A stretch of DNA of 64,000 nt from an uncultured Bacteroidota bacterium. GTDB lineage: Bacteria > Bacteroidota > Bacteroidia > UBA4408. Of the stretch, positions 17,099-28,417 are shown piece by piece; positions within the stretch are counted from its first letter, which is position 1; the number at the start of each line of letters is the position of its first letter. The stretch is from NCBI GenBank assembly GCA_903831265.1, contig CAIKXD010000276.1, positions 25,162 through 89,161 on the forward strand, in the 5' to 3' direction. Under the pieces are notes generated by a model. That model was not told where the DNA came from, searched no databases, and was given only the letters and a program-made list of their open reading frames with translations. A program made the translations under genes and the position numbers.

Positions 17099-20000
17099 TT
17101 GTTAAAGAAAATAAGAAAAATAAGTATCATCGTTATCGTTAGTTTACTAGCAAGTAACTTATTGGCTTATGCATTACTAAGAACGCCTGCTGTTCAAACC
17201 TACCTTGTTGGCAAATTAACAAATTACCTTTCTCAGAAATTAAATACCGTAGCACGTATTGAAGGCGTTGATATCGAGTTTTTTTCTAAAATTGTTTTAG
17301 AGGGAATCTATATTGAAGATTTACATAAAGATACACTCTTACATGCAGGAAAACTCAAGGTTGATATCAAAAAGATACTCATCGAAAAAAACATTATTAA
17401 TCTAAAAGCAGTTACGCTTGAAGAATGTAGGGTAAATTTAATTCAATATAAGAATGAGAAAGACCTCAACTTCCAGTTTATTGTAGATGCCTTTGATGAT
17501 GGAGATACCACAACTAACAGAAATAAAAAACCATTAAAAATTTTCAGCAATGAATTAATTCTTAAGAATGTTGATTTCTCATATAACTACCAGGCCGATA
17601 CAAGTTCTTTTGCTGGGGTAAATTTCGACCATATACATTTAAAAAAAGTGAATGGTACTTTTGAAAGCATAAAAATTATAAACGATACCATTAATGCAAA
17701 TATTAAAAGCTTAAGCTTTAGAGATAAGAGTGGATTTCAGGTTTTTGAGATGTCAACTAATTTTAAGATTTCGCCTAAAGAAATGGTTTGTGATGAGCTC
17801 AAACTTGTAACCAACAAAAGTAAAGTTAAGGGTGAATTGAAATTTGAAACTAATGAATGGGACGACTATAATGACTTTGAAGAAAAGGTATATATGCGTG
17901 GTAATTTTAAAGATACTAAGTTAAACTTTGGTGATATTGCCTATTTTACAAGTGAGCTTGAAGGCATCAATAAATTTATAGTTTTTAGCGGAAAGATTAA
18001 GGGCACAGTTGCCAATTTAAGAGGCAATGAAATGGATATTAATTTTGGCAAGAACTCGCATTTATTAGGCGATATTAAGATGACAGGTTTGCCCGATTTT
18101 GATGTTACATTTATACAACTTAAGCTCAAGGAATTTACTACCACCACCGAAGATTTAGAAGGTGTTCCGCTGCCCCCATTTACTTCAAAAGAGCATATTG
18201 AATTGCCTCCCAACTTTTACAAACTTGGCATGATTAAGTTTAAAGGCGATTTTACTGGTTTTCAAAATGATTTTACAGCTTATGGCGATTTAGAAACCGA
18301 TTTAGGCTCTGTGTCATTAGATATGGATTTGAAGCAAAATAAGAATGAGCTGCCAAAGTATAAAGGAAATTTAAAATCTAAAGACTTTAATATTGGCCAG
18401 TTTTATGGCATTGAAAATGTGCTTACCAAAGTAACACTTGACATTGATATTGATGGCAAAGGTTTGGAAAATGAAACAGTTAATGCAACCGTTAAAGGTA
18501 AAGTAAACAATCTTATTTGCTTCGATTATAATTATAACAATATGAGCATTGAGGGTAATTTTGCTAAAAACATATTTAGCGGAAAGCTCGAAGTAAATGA
18601 TGTTAATCTTGCTTTAAAATATGATGGAGAAATTGACTTTACCAATAAGTTGCCCATGTTTTATTTTCATACTGATATTGGTTATGCTAATCTTACAAAA
18701 TTAAATATTATAAAATCAAGTTATGACCGTTGGATTAGTACTAGTGCAGATTTTAATTTTGAAGGCGATGATATAGATAACATTAAAGGATCGATTGTTT
18801 TAATGAACCTAATTTATAAAGACAGCTTAACTACTTTAAAATATAAAAAAATTGAGTTGACGGCATTAAATAATGGAGGCATTAAAGATTTAATTTTAAA
18901 ATCAGATGCTGTTGATGCACGCATTTCGGGTAATTTTAAACTGCAAGAATTAGGGTCAGATTTTACCAATTTAATTGCACAGTATTTAACTTCTGCAGGC
19001 CTTAAAAACACCGCATCATTGAGTAAACAAAATTTTACCTTTGAATTAACCACTAAAAATTCTGAAGGCATTTCTAATTTGTTAGTCCCCGAAATGATCA
19101 TCAAACCTAATTCAAAACTGAATGGAAAGTTTAATAATATTGACAATACTTTTAATTTAAGCGCTCAGCTGCCAGAAATAATTTTGTTTGATAAAAAAGT
19201 TTCTAAAGTAACTATCACAAGCAATTCTGGTTTAAATAAATTAGGTCTTCAAATGACTTGCGATTATGTAGCCATAAGCGATAGTGGTTTAATTGAAAAT
19301 ATAGCATTAATTGCGGCTGCATCACAAGATTCTATTTTGTTTGGCTTTGATTTTAACAATAGAGGTAAAATTAAAAATGGAGCAGATTTAAACGGAAATA
19401 TTATTTTTAAACCTGGCAATAATATCGATTTTTTTCTCACGAAATCGAATATTACGGTAGAAGATTCGCTTTGGGCTTTTGCCGAAAATAGCAAATTACA
19501 TATTGATTCTTTGCATACCGATTTTGAAAATTTTTCAATAAGTCATAATAAGCAATCGCTCACCCTGGGAAGCCGACAAACCGCAGGAAATGAAAATGAA
19601 ATAACCATCAATTTACACGATTTTACGCTTTCGAATTTAAATCCATTTATTACTTCTTCTGATATTGTACTTAGCGGATTACTTAATGGAAATGCCTCCT
19701 TTTCGGGATTTGGCAAAAATATTATTTTTTCAACTTCCTTAGGCTTTGTAGATTTTAATGTTAACAATGAAAGTATAGGCGATGGTAACATTATCTCCTT
19801 ATGGGATAGTAAAAAAGAATCTATAGGATTAAATGGTAATTTTATGCGAGGCACTTTACCTACTATTGGTTTTACAGGCTTTTATTATCCTAATAAAAAA
19901 GAAAATAGTTTGGATATAGAATTACAGTTAAAGAAAACACCTTTAAAATTATTTGAGCGATTTTTGGTTGGTGTAATGAGCGATTTAAAAGGCTACGCAA

Positions 20001-21541
20001 GCGGTGATTTATTCTTACAAGGATCATTAAAAAACCCTTTACTAACAGGCGATATAGAAGTACAACGGGGCGGATTTAAGGTTGATTATTTAAACACCTC
20101 TTACACTTTTAATGGCAAAGCTAAGTTTGTAAAAAATGACATCATTCTTCAAGACATTGTGTTGTTTGATCAATTTGGGAAAGAAGCAAAGGTAAGTGGC
20201 AATATGCCCCATGATTATTTTAGTGATATTAAATTAAATATTAGTATCAATATCAATCGTTTTTTTGTTTTAAATACAACCGAAGCATTAAACTCTTCAT
20301 ACTTTGGAAAGGCTTATGCAACAGGCTTAATCAACTTTAGGGGCGACTTAAATAAACTAATTATTGATGTTGATGCCAAAACAGAACCAGGCACGCAATT
20401 TAACATTCCATTATCAACACCAGAAGAAGTGAGCGAGAGTGGTTTTATAAGATTTGTGTCAAAAGACCCAAATACTGTGTTAGTAAAAGAACGATATAAA
20501 GTTGACTTTAATGGCATTCAAATGAGTTTAAATCTTGAAGTTACTCCAAGTGCCGAGGTGTTATTAATTTTTGATCGTAAAATTGGCGATATCATAACAG
20601 GAACAGGCAGTGGAAATATAAAAATGGATATTAGTCCTTTGGGTAACTTTACGATGTATGGCAATTATATTATCTCAAAAGGAAGTTATTTATTTACATT
20701 AAAAAACGTAATTAATAAAAAGTTTAAAATTACCGAAGGTGGCACCATTAATTGGAATGGCGACCCATTTGAAGCAGATATTAATTTAGATGCAGTGTAT
20801 AAATTAAGAACATCGTTGAATGAGATTTTACCATCAGATAGCAGCAAAAGAAGAGTTCCAGTTGACTGTGTAATAAAAATGACCGATAAATTAATGAATC
20901 CAACCATTAAGTTTGATATTAAGCTCCCACAATCCGATGAAAGAATTCAAAATGATGTGCGGGCGGCTATCAATACCGATAATGAATCAGAGTTAAACAA
21001 ACAAATGTTTTCTTTACTTATGCTCGGTCGTTTTTTTCCGCCCAATGAAACAGTATCTTCAAGCAGCTTGGGGCTTTCGCAAAACACCTCTGAATTACTT
21101 TCATCGCAGCTTAGCAATATGCTATCGCAAAGTAATGAATATGTAACATTAGGTGTAAATGTGCGCGCTGGAGATCAAACAGCCTCCAATGAGTGGCAAG
21201 CAAGTATGAGTACGCAATTGTTTCAACAACGCTTGAGTATTGATGGAAACGTGGGTGTAGCTAATAACCCAGCAAGTGCAAGTAACTTGGTTGGCGATAT
21301 GAGCGTAGAGTATAAAGTAACCACTGATGGTAAGTTAAGACTGCGTGCATTTACACAAAGTAATGATTATACAAACCTAACCACTATTGCACCTTATACC
21401 CAAGGAGTAGGTGTATTTTACCGCGAGGATTTTGAAACCTTTAGTGAGCTTTTTAAAAACTATAGCAATAAACTATTGTTTTTCAGAAAAGATAAGTTAA
21501 CACCTGATGATGTTTCGCCAGAAGAAAAAATTAATAATTAA
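17099..21541 (+). CDS. tamB: Translocation/assembly module TamB (DUF490) family protein, TTG start
   Basis: 1480 aa; N-terminal TM, AsmA/TamB-like repeats, C-term DUF490 region; divergent to tsaD. Confidence 0.87.
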   Translation: MLKKIRKISIIVIVSLLASNLLAYALLRTPAVQTYLVGKLTNYLSQKLNTVARIEGVDIEFFSKIVLEGIYIEDLHKDTLLHAGKLKVDIKKILIEKNIINLKAVTLEECRVNLIQYKNEKDLNFQFIVDAFDDGDTTTNRNKKPLKIFSNELILKNVDFSYNYQADTSSFAGVNFDHIHLKKVNGTFESIKIINDTINANIKSLSFRDKSGFQVFEMSTNFKISPKEMVCDELKLVTNKSKVKGELKFETNEWDDYNDFEEKVYMRGNFKDTKLNFGDIAYFTSELEGINKFIVFSGKIKGTVANLRGNEMDINFGKNSHLLGDIKMTGLPDFDVTFIQLKLKEFTTTTEDLEGVPLPPFTSKEHIELPPNFYKLGMIKFKGDFTGFQNDFTAYGDLETDLGSVSLDMDLKQNKNELPKYKGNLKSKDFNIGQFYGIENVLTKVTLDIDIDGKGLENETVNATVKGKVNNLICFDYNYNNMSIEGNFAKNIFSGKLEVNDVNLALKYDGEIDFTNKLPMFYFHTDIGYANLTKLNIIKSSYDRWISTSADFNFEGDDIDNIKGSIVLMNLIYKDSLTTLKYKKIELTALNNGGIKDLILKSDAVDARISGNFKLQELGSDFTNLIAQYLTSAGLKNTASLSKQNFTFELTTKNSEGISNLLVPEMIIKPNSKLNGKFNNIDNTFNLSAQLPEIILFDKKVSKVTITSNSGLNKLGLQMTCDYVAISDSGLIENIALIAAASQDSILFGFDFNNRGKIKNGADLNGNIIFKPGNNIDFFLTKSNITVEDSLWAFAENSKLHIDSLHTDFENFSISHNKQSLTLGSRQTAGNENEITINLHDFTLSNLNPFITSSDIVLSGLLNGNASFSGFGKNIIFSTSLGFVDFNVNNESIGDGNIISLWDSKKESIGLNGNFMRGTLPTIGFTGFYYPNKKENSLDIELQLKKTPLKLFERFLVGVMSDLKGYASGDLFLQGSLKNPLLTGDIEVQRGGFKVDYLNTSYTFNGKAKFVKNDIILQDIVLFDQFGKEAKVSGNMPHDYFSDIKLNISININRFFVLNTTEALNSSYFGKAYATGLINFRGDLNKLIIDVDAKTEPGTQFNIPLSTPEEVSESGFIRFVSKDPNTVLVKERYKVDFNGIQMSLNLEVTPSAEVLLIFDRKIGDIITGTGSGNIKMDISPLGNFTMYGNYIISKGSYLFTLKNVINKKFKITEGGTINWNGDPFEADINLDAVYKLRTSLNEILPSDSSKRRVPVDCVIKMTDKLMNPTIKFDIKLPQSDERIQNDVRAAINTDNESELNKQMFSLLMLGRFFPPNETVSSSSLGLSQNTSELLSSQLSNMLSQSNEYVTLGVNVRAGDQTASNEWQASMSTQLFQQRLSIDGNVGVANNPASASNLVGDMSVEYKVTTDGKLRLRAFTQSNDYTNLTTIAPYTQGVGVFYREDFETFSELFKNYSNKLLFFRKDKLTPDDVSPEEKINN

Positions 21542-22929
21542 TCCTTTACGTAAACTCTGTATTCCCAAGGCTTTAATTTTAACTCGTCTTCAATTTTAAG
21601 CGTTCCTTTTTTATCGGTAAACAGTTCAGTATAACTTGGAGCAAAAAGATATCTATCAAATTTAACCGTGGCTTCTTTGTTTGATAAATTAAGAATTACC
21701 ACCACTTCATCTTTTCCCTTTCTTCTGTAATATGAATACACTTGATCGGGATTATTGTTCATAATCTTAGCAAATGAACCACCCGACTCTGAATGCAATA
21801 AAGCATTGTTTCTTCTTTTTAGCGATAGCAATCTTGTATAAAAATCGGCATTTGAATAATTGCCCCAAACAATAGGATCTTTTTCAAAAAACTTAAGTCT
21901 TTTATCTAGGCCAGCCTCTTGTCCACTATACAGCAAAGGCATTCCGTTGAGTGTAGCACATAAAACATAAAATGCTTTAGCGCCCTCTCCAAACATTTCT
22001 TTTTCTGTGCCATTCCAGGAATTTTCGTCATGATTTGTTGTAAAATACATTCTAATCGCTTTGGTCGAATAGTTGAATTTATCTTCTCCTAAATAGTCGT
22101 CAATGGCTCTTGCCGGATATTCTCCTTTAGCTACTTTTCTAAAAATGCTAAAACCTTTCCAAGTGTAGGTCATGTTAAATGCAGCATGCAACTCAGGTTT
22201 TTCGCCCTCGGCCAACATAAATAATTTGGGGTTAACAGCAGCTAATTCTTTTTGCGTTTCTACCCAAAAATCGGTAGGCACCATTTCGGCCACATCGCAT
22301 CTAAATCCATCAATTTTAGTTTCGGTTAACCAAAATTTCATGGCATCAATCATAGCAGCGCGCAAGGCTTTGTTATCGTAATTTAAATCAATCACATCGC
22401 TCCAATCGGGCACAGGCGGTACAAACTTTCCATCGGCTCCCTTGGTATAAAAATCTGGATTAGTTAAAGTCCAATTATGATCAGGTGCAGTATGATTTCC
22501 AACCCAATCAATAATAACATGCATACCAATGGAGTGCGCGTAATTTACCATGTGCTTAAAATCGTCCATAGTACCAAATTCTTCGCTAACAGCTTTGTAA
22601 TCTTTAACGGCATAATAGCTCCCTAATGTTCCTTTACGCTCCTTCACTCCTATTGGATGAATAGGCATAAACCAGAGTATATCAACACCCATTGATTTTA
22701 AGCGCGGAATTTCTTTTTCGAAAGATTTGAAACTTGAATTTTTGGCGTATTGTCTAAGATTTACCTCGTATATTGTACTGTTAATTGACCATAGTGGCTG
22801 ATTTATAAAAATTTTATCTACTGATTTTTTTAATTCTTCCATCTTATTTTCTACTTGTGCAATACCTGATGAAAATAAGCCCAAGCCCATAAAGGCGGTT
22901 ACTAAAATTTGTTTTGAATATTGTTTCAT
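21538..22929 (-). CDS. Alpha-amylase family glycoside hydrolase, GH13
   Basis: 463 aa; VIIDWVGNHTAPDH, DGFRCDVAEMVP, FTTNHDENSW. Confidence 0.92.
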   Translation of the reverse strand: MKQYSKQILVTAFMGLGLFSSGIAQVENKMEELKKSVDKIFINQPLWSINSTIYEVNLRQYAKNSSFKSFEKEIPRLKSMGVDILWFMPIHPIGVKERKGTLGSYYAVKDYKAVSEEFGTMDDFKHMVNYAHSIGMHVIIDWVGNHTAPDHNWTLTNPDFYTKGADGKFVPPVPDWSDVIDLNYDNKALRAAMIDAMKFWLTETKIDGFRCDVAEMVPTDFWVETQKELAAVNPKLFMLAEGEKPELHAAFNMTYTWKGFSIFRKVAKGEYPARAIDDYLGEDKFNYSTKAIRMYFTTNHDENSWNGTEKEMFGEGAKAFYVLCATLNGMPLLYSGQEAGLDKRLKFFEKDPIVWGNYSNADFYTRLLSLKRRNNALLHSESGGSFAKIMNNNPDQVYSYYRRKGKDEVVVILNLSNKEATVKFDRYLFAPSYTELFTDKKGTLKIEDELKLKPWEYRVYVKD

Positions 22930-23299
22930 AGTAAATTTATTATTTAAAATTCGATCACTTTTTTACTTATTTTAATCTTTAAAAGGAGCAACTCATTTGG
23001 TCTTGTTCTTTTATTTTACTTCAAAACTTTGTTGTTTAACTTATAAAGCTTTCGCACAAATTTAAAATATTCATTTTGCAATTTTATAAATACATTCTTA
23101 ATTTCTAATTTATATTAAAAATAGCCCCAACTTGCGGTCATTTTTACAAATTTACTTGCTGCAACACACACTATATTTATTTCTACTGTCAATTTAGCAT
23201 CGTTTTAATACCTGCATAAATTAAAGCAACTTTTAACCCAAATTCCTCCTCAGCAAGCTAATCAACTTTATTTTACCTCAATCTTAAGTACTTACTCCA

Positions 23300-23420
23300 A
23301 TTTTGAATTTCAGAACAGCGCGCTTATTCTTTAATTGAAAAGAGTTAGTGCGTATTTCATATTATTGCTAAATTTTGTTCACCAAAAATTCCTACTGCGT
23401 AACATGTTTAAAATTTCCCT
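23300..23420. repeat. Copy 1 of a second diverged intergenic repeat
   Basis: AATTTCAGAACAGCGCGCTTAT...CATATTATTGCTAAATTTTGTTCACCAAAAATTCCT resembles 41985-42085. Confidence 0.55.
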
Positions 23421-23447
23421 CTGCTTTATTGCCGCAATTCATTTTTA

Positions 23448-25841
23448 CTATTTTGTTGTGATAATCTCAAATGAATGTGGTGGCAGCTCAATCAACAGTT
23501 CATTATTTTGTATGCTAAACTTGCCGTTAAAATGTTTTTTTAAACTTGCCGAGGAGTATGCTTTAGGTAAGTTTACTTTAAATTTTATTGATTTATTATC
23601 TTTATTAAAAAACACCAGCGCAGCGCTATCAAAATAATACCTGGCATAAGCCATTATTTTATCACCTACCTTCAACAAATCGTAATCGCCATAAATTAAA
23701 GCCATATTATTTTTACGAAGATTAAAAAGTTGTTTTGTGATGGCTAGTTGATTGGCTTCATCAGTAGGCAAATTACCAAACTTCATCATGCGTCTATTGT
23801 CAGGGTCACCAGCACCAGGCATGCCAATTTCATCGCCATAATAAATTACTGGAACTCCAGGAATTGTTGCAATGTAAGCCATCAACTGCGCTAGCTTTTT
23901 ATAACCAACTTTGTTTTTTACAATAATATTTCTTTTCCAACCTAATTCTTTATCATCATCACTAAATTTTAAATCTTCGCCCGCATAAGAAATAAAACGT
24001 GCTATATCATGATTACCAGAGATGTTGCCCATTAGTGAATGCCAGCCATAATAATTAAAAGATTCATTCAAAGATTCGCTTAGCTTGGTAAAAGGTTCAC
24101 GGTCGTTTACAAAAACACTGCGCGCATCAAAATACAAGTTAAAATCGAATTGTGCATTCTGTTGCCCACTGCTCACATAGCTTCCTATCAACTCTCTACT
24201 GCCAAAAGTTTCACCAATTTGATAAGGAACAGGAACCTTATTTTTTTGCGCATACAATTTTATTTTCATGGTTAATGCTCTCCAAAAATCTTCACTCACA
24301 TGTTTTGTAGCATCATGTCTAAAGCCATCAATACCATACTTTTCTAACCAATACATAGCCGAATCGCTCATGGCTTCAATTACCTCTGGATTTGTATAAT
24401 CCAAATCTGGCAAAAATGTATCAAACCAGGTTGTTAATCTTTCTTCATCCCAAAGTCTAATATTTTTTCGTCCATCGGGCAGGTCAATTGGAGTTGTCCA
24501 ATTTTTATGTTTAATATACACAGGATGTTTTTCGTGTATGTGATTTGAAACATAGTCCAATAAAATGTTCATATTTTTATGATGAGCATGCGCAATAGTA
24601 GATTTCAAGAGCTTTTCATCGCCAAATCTAAAATCAACTTTGGTACTCGAAATTGGCCAATAACCGTGGTAACCGCTATATTTTCTATGTGGAGCAGGAT
24701 ACTCAACATAAGCCTCATAAGGATTTTGAACTATGGGCGACATCCAAATGGTATTAACACCCAATTTAGTAAAATAATTATTTTGAATATTTTCATCAAT
24801 ACCAGCAATATCGCCCCCCATATAATTGGCCTTAGACAATACTGCGGTATCTTTAATTGGAAAATTATTTTTAGGATTACCGTCTTTAAAACGGTCAACC
24901 ATCATAAAGTAAATAATCATTGCGGCCTTATCAAAACGTTTAAGATCGGCAGTTTGCTTTACTACATTGCCGTTTTTTAACGGAATCATAATATCATTAG
25001 ATGCACCTTCTTTATTGTAGCTATAAACTCTAATACAAGATTTTGAGCTGCTAGCAGCTGCATCTGGAATTCTAATTTCTAAAATACCATTGTCGAAATT
25101 GGTAAATTGTTTTGTTAAATCATAATTATCCCATAAAACAAAAAACTTTTCTGGCTTGTTGATCGCTTCAATTCTAATCAAATTGCCATTTCCCCATTTT
25201 GTAAATAGTTTTGGCGATTTTTCTGAAGTAATATTTCCAATACTTATCAATGAATTTACACCTCCCATATTATTGTCAACTTTGTTGGGATTAATAGGAT
25301 CAAGCATCCATTTATCATCAACAACCAATTGGTAAGCATATTTTCCTGGACTCAATGTTAACTTACAACTAAAAACATTTCCATCAAAGGTTAAGGCTGT
25401 ATTGTTGGGTGTCCAACCATTAAAATCGCCAGCCAATTGCACTTTTTTTGGCGCAGCACCAAGCGCAATGTACTTAAACTCATGAATAATTTTTTGCGAC
25501 CGTTTTAAAACAATTGAATATTCAAAATTACCAGTGTAAAGTTTTAAATAAAACAGTGGTGGAAGTTGGGTCCCATTTTCGGTTAATGTAATTATTTTTT
25601 TATCTGCCGATAGCTTGGCATTTAAATAGGGTTTTGCCGATAAAGAATCTAATCTTTGTTCATCTATTAAAATATCATTTGTAATAATTTGTGTTTCTTG
25701 CGGTTGCAAATTGATTGGCAATACATGATCTAAAATAAGATCTGTGTTATGCACCTTTAAATGCCCTTTACTATTGCACGAAGAAATAAATCCTACCGCA
25801 ATAACGATTGCAAATACTAATACACTTTTAATTATCCACAT
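23448..25841 (-). CDS. Secreted GH13 alpha-amylase/neopullulanase-like with N-terminal glycogen-binding-like domain
   Basis: 797 aa lipoprotein signal (FISSC); VQLAGDFNGWTPNNTAL; LLDYVSNHIHEKHP; DGFRHDATKHV; GNHDIARF. Confidence 0.9.
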   Translation of the reverse strand: MWIIKSVLVFAIVIAVGFISSCNSKGHLKVHNTDLILDHVLPINLQPQETQIITNDILIDEQRLDSLSAKPYLNAKLSADKKIITLTENGTQLPPLFYLKLYTGNFEYSIVLKRSQKIIHEFKYIALGAAPKKVQLAGDFNGWTPNNTALTFDGNVFSCKLTLSPGKYAYQLVVDDKWMLDPINPNKVDNNMGGVNSLISIGNITSEKSPKLFTKWGNGNLIRIEAINKPEKFFVLWDNYDLTKQFTNFDNGILEIRIPDAAASSSKSCIRVYSYNKEGASNDIMIPLKNGNVVKQTADLKRFDKAAMIIYFMMVDRFKDGNPKNNFPIKDTAVLSKANYMGGDIAGIDENIQNNYFTKLGVNTIWMSPIVQNPYEAYVEYPAPHRKYSGYHGYWPISSTKVDFRFGDEKLLKSTIAHAHHKNMNILLDYVSNHIHEKHPVYIKHKNWTTPIDLPDGRKNIRLWDEERLTTWFDTFLPDLDYTNPEVIEAMSDSAMYWLEKYGIDGFRHDATKHVSEDFWRALTMKIKLYAQKNKVPVPYQIGETFGSRELIGSYVSSGQQNAQFDFNLYFDARSVFVNDREPFTKLSESLNESFNYYGWHSLMGNISGNHDIARFISYAGEDLKFSDDDKELGWKRNIIVKNKVGYKKLAQLMAYIATIPGVPVIYYGDEIGMPGAGDPDNRRMMKFGNLPTDEANQLAITKQLFNLRKNNMALIYGDYDLLKVGDKIMAYARYYFDSAALVFFNKDNKSIKFKVNLPKAYSSASLKKHFNGKFSIQNNELLIELPPHSFEIITTK

Positions 25842-25870
25842 AAAAAACTTATTATGTTACAAAAATAGCA

Positions 25871-28333
25871 TTAAAACTTCCATGTTAAAACAATTTCATT
25901 TTTGCTATTTTCAATTTCTACAAAAGGAACATTTTCGATGTACATTGGTGGTTTTGGGGGTTTGTTATAAGGATCGTAATCAGAAATAGGTTCTATATAT
26001 TTCATAGCTTCATACTTCATGTTCACTTTATTGCCATTCACCAACAACTCTGCTTTTAAATTTTTAAAGCCATGTAAAATAACCTTTATAGTGGTAAAGT
26101 GAGAAATATAACTTCCCTCCTGCTTTTCCAAAATTAATTTACCATCGGTGTATCTATTTTTCATCCATCTTTTGCAATAATCCCCTTGCTCAAAAGCATA
26201 GGTATTTCCATCATCCTCATAATACATAAAATCGCCATCATCTTCGCCCCACACATGCAAGCGCAATGTAGTTTCAGGTTTTATTTTTAATGATTGCACG
26301 GCAGTTTGCGATGGCATAAAACCTCCGGCTTTTACGTAAATAGGTAAAATCTCTTTAGATACTTCTATCAGCATTTCTTTACCACCTTCTAGCAATTCAT
26401 CGCTATACAGATTAAACCACTTACCATGTGGCAAGTAAATTTTAGTGTATTCTCTAAAGCTTTCTGTTGGAATAATTAATAGGTTTTTCCCAAACAAATA
26501 TTGATGTTGAAATTGGTTTTGATACACCTGTTCATCAAAGGTATAATCAATTGCTAACGAACGTGCAATGGGCAATCCATTTTGTGTTGCCTCAAAAAAC
26601 GTTGAATAAATATAAGGCATTATTTTATAGCGCAAACGAATATAATTTCTCGAAATATCTTCTACTTCTTCGCCAAAAGTCCAAGGTTCACTATCCTTGC
26701 TATTAATCATGCTGTGCGCTCTAAAGAAAGGAGTAAATGCGCCTAACATCATCCATCTAGCAAATAAATCGGGACTGGCTTCACCTGCAAATCCACCCAC
26801 ATCATACCCTGCAAAAGGCACACCCGTTAAGCCCATGCTATTAATTAATCTTACACCAGCCATCATATGTTCTTCAGTAGCCACATTATCGCCCGTCCAA
26901 ACTGCACCATAGCGCTGAACCCCAGAAAAACCGGCCCGAGTTAAAATAAAAGGTCTTTTGCCATTCAATAATTTTTTAGCGCCTTCGTATGTACTGCGGG
27001 CCATTTGCATACCATAAACATTGCGTGCTTTTTTATGTGTGGCACCTTCACCATCATATTCAAACTCAATTAAATCGGGTAAATGTTGGCCCCAAGCTGC
27101 AGGTTCATTCATATCATTCCAAAAACCTGTCACTCCATTTTCGGTAAGTACACTTAACTTTTGGCCCCACCAATTTCTTGTTTTTTCATCAGTAAAATCG
27201 GGAAAGCAACTCCAACCTGGCCAAACCTCACCGCTGTAATGCTCACCGTCAGGGTATTTCACAAACAAATCTTTTTCAACACCTTCATCATAAGCTGCAT
27301 AACCTTCTTCTCTTTTTACGCCCGGATCTATAATTACCGCAAGGTCAAAATTCAAAGCGCGCAATTCATCGGTCAACTTTTTTGGATCAGGAAAACGCTT
27401 GTCGTGCCATGTAAAAACCTTATATGCATCCATGTAATGAATGTCTAAATAAATTACATCGGCAGGAATATTTTTTTCTCTAAAGGTGCGTGCTGCATTC
27501 AACACTTCACTATCGGGATAATAGCTATAACGACATTGTTGATAGCCTAAACTCCAAAGTGGTGGCAATTGCATGCGACCAGTTAAAGCCGTGTAGGAAG
27601 TAATAATATCGGCCACTTTTAGATGATGAATAAAATAATAATTCATTTCCCCATCTTCGGCCTGAAAATACATGAAACGATCATTTGAAGCTCCGAAATT
27701 AAAAACGGTTTTATAGCTATTATCTAAAAATATCCCGTAAGGTAACTGTTCTTTAATACCAATATAAAAAGGTGTGCTCAAATATATAGGATCATCATCT
27801 GCAGCATAAGCAAAATTATCGGTATTCCAGTTGGTATAAGCATTTCCTCTACGGTTAAGGTTACCTGTTTTTTCGCCTAAGCCAATATATTTTTCGTTTG
27901 GATGTAGTGTTTTGTAAGTGGTTACTTCGGTACCAATCCATGATGTACCAAAGGAAGTATGATCTTCATTTATCAATTGATCATCTATAGTGTAAAACGA
28001 AACTCTAAAAGGATTAGTATTCAAAACCAACTTTAAGGCTTTTGTTTTTAATACAATTTTATCAGCCAGTTCGGCAATACTAAATTCGGTTTCTATGGGC
28101 AATCCAACAACTGCATAAGAAAAATCATCTTTCTCGTGTATTTTTTTTGAAATCCTGATTCTTATGGTATGCGCACTGTAAACAACTACTGCTATATTTT
28201 CAGTTTCTGTTTGCAACAACAAGCCATTGGCAATTTTTTCTACTTTAGCTATGGCACCAATACTTCTGTTAAAGTTATTGGCTCGCTTTTTCAAATTATC
28301 GTTAACTCCAGTTGTGTTTTTCCCTTCAATCAT
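25871..28333 (-). CDS. Alpha-glucosidase, GH31
   Basis: 820 aa; GFWNDMNEPAAWG nucleophile region; YIGLGEKTGNLNRRG; RPFILTRAGFSGVQRY. Confidence 0.95.
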   Translation of the reverse strand: MIEGKNTTGVNDNLKKRANNFNRSIGAIAKVEKIANGLLLQTETENIAVVVYSAHTIRIRISKKIHEKDDFSYAVVGLPIETEFSIAELADKIVLKTKALKLVLNTNPFRVSFYTIDDQLINEDHTSFGTSWIGTEVTTYKTLHPNEKYIGLGEKTGNLNRRGNAYTNWNTDNFAYAADDDPIYLSTPFYIGIKEQLPYGIFLDNSYKTVFNFGASNDRFMYFQAEDGEMNYYFIHHLKVADIITSYTALTGRMQLPPLWSLGYQQCRYSYYPDSEVLNAARTFREKNIPADVIYLDIHYMDAYKVFTWHDKRFPDPKKLTDELRALNFDLAVIIDPGVKREEGYAAYDEGVEKDLFVKYPDGEHYSGEVWPGWSCFPDFTDEKTRNWWGQKLSVLTENGVTGFWNDMNEPAAWGQHLPDLIEFEYDGEGATHKKARNVYGMQMARSTYEGAKKLLNGKRPFILTRAGFSGVQRYGAVWTGDNVATEEHMMAGVRLINSMGLTGVPFAGYDVGGFAGEASPDLFARWMMLGAFTPFFRAHSMINSKDSEPWTFGEEVEDISRNYIRLRYKIMPYIYSTFFEATQNGLPIARSLAIDYTFDEQVYQNQFQHQYLFGKNLLIIPTESFREYTKIYLPHGKWFNLYSDELLEGGKEMLIEVSKEILPIYVKAGGFMPSQTAVQSLKIKPETTLRLHVWGEDDGDFMYYEDDGNTYAFEQGDYCKRWMKNRYTDGKLILEKQEGSYISHFTTIKVILHGFKNLKAELLVNGNKVNMKYEAMKYIEPISDYDPYNKPPKPPMYIENVPFVEIENSKNEIVLTWKF

Positions 28334-28417
28334 ATCATTAAATTAAATTCGTATTCAACTTATGTTTAGGCTATAATATTAAGCAATATTTTTGCAAAAC
28401 ACCTTTTAATAAACTTT

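Noticed and set aside
17094-17101. TAAGTTTG promoter-like box at the tamB start
   Set aside because: Overlaps the likely TTG start codon and has no TTTG at proper spacing.
24579-24980. Plus-strand 133-aa ORF
   Set aside because: Antisense to a well-supported GH13 gene.
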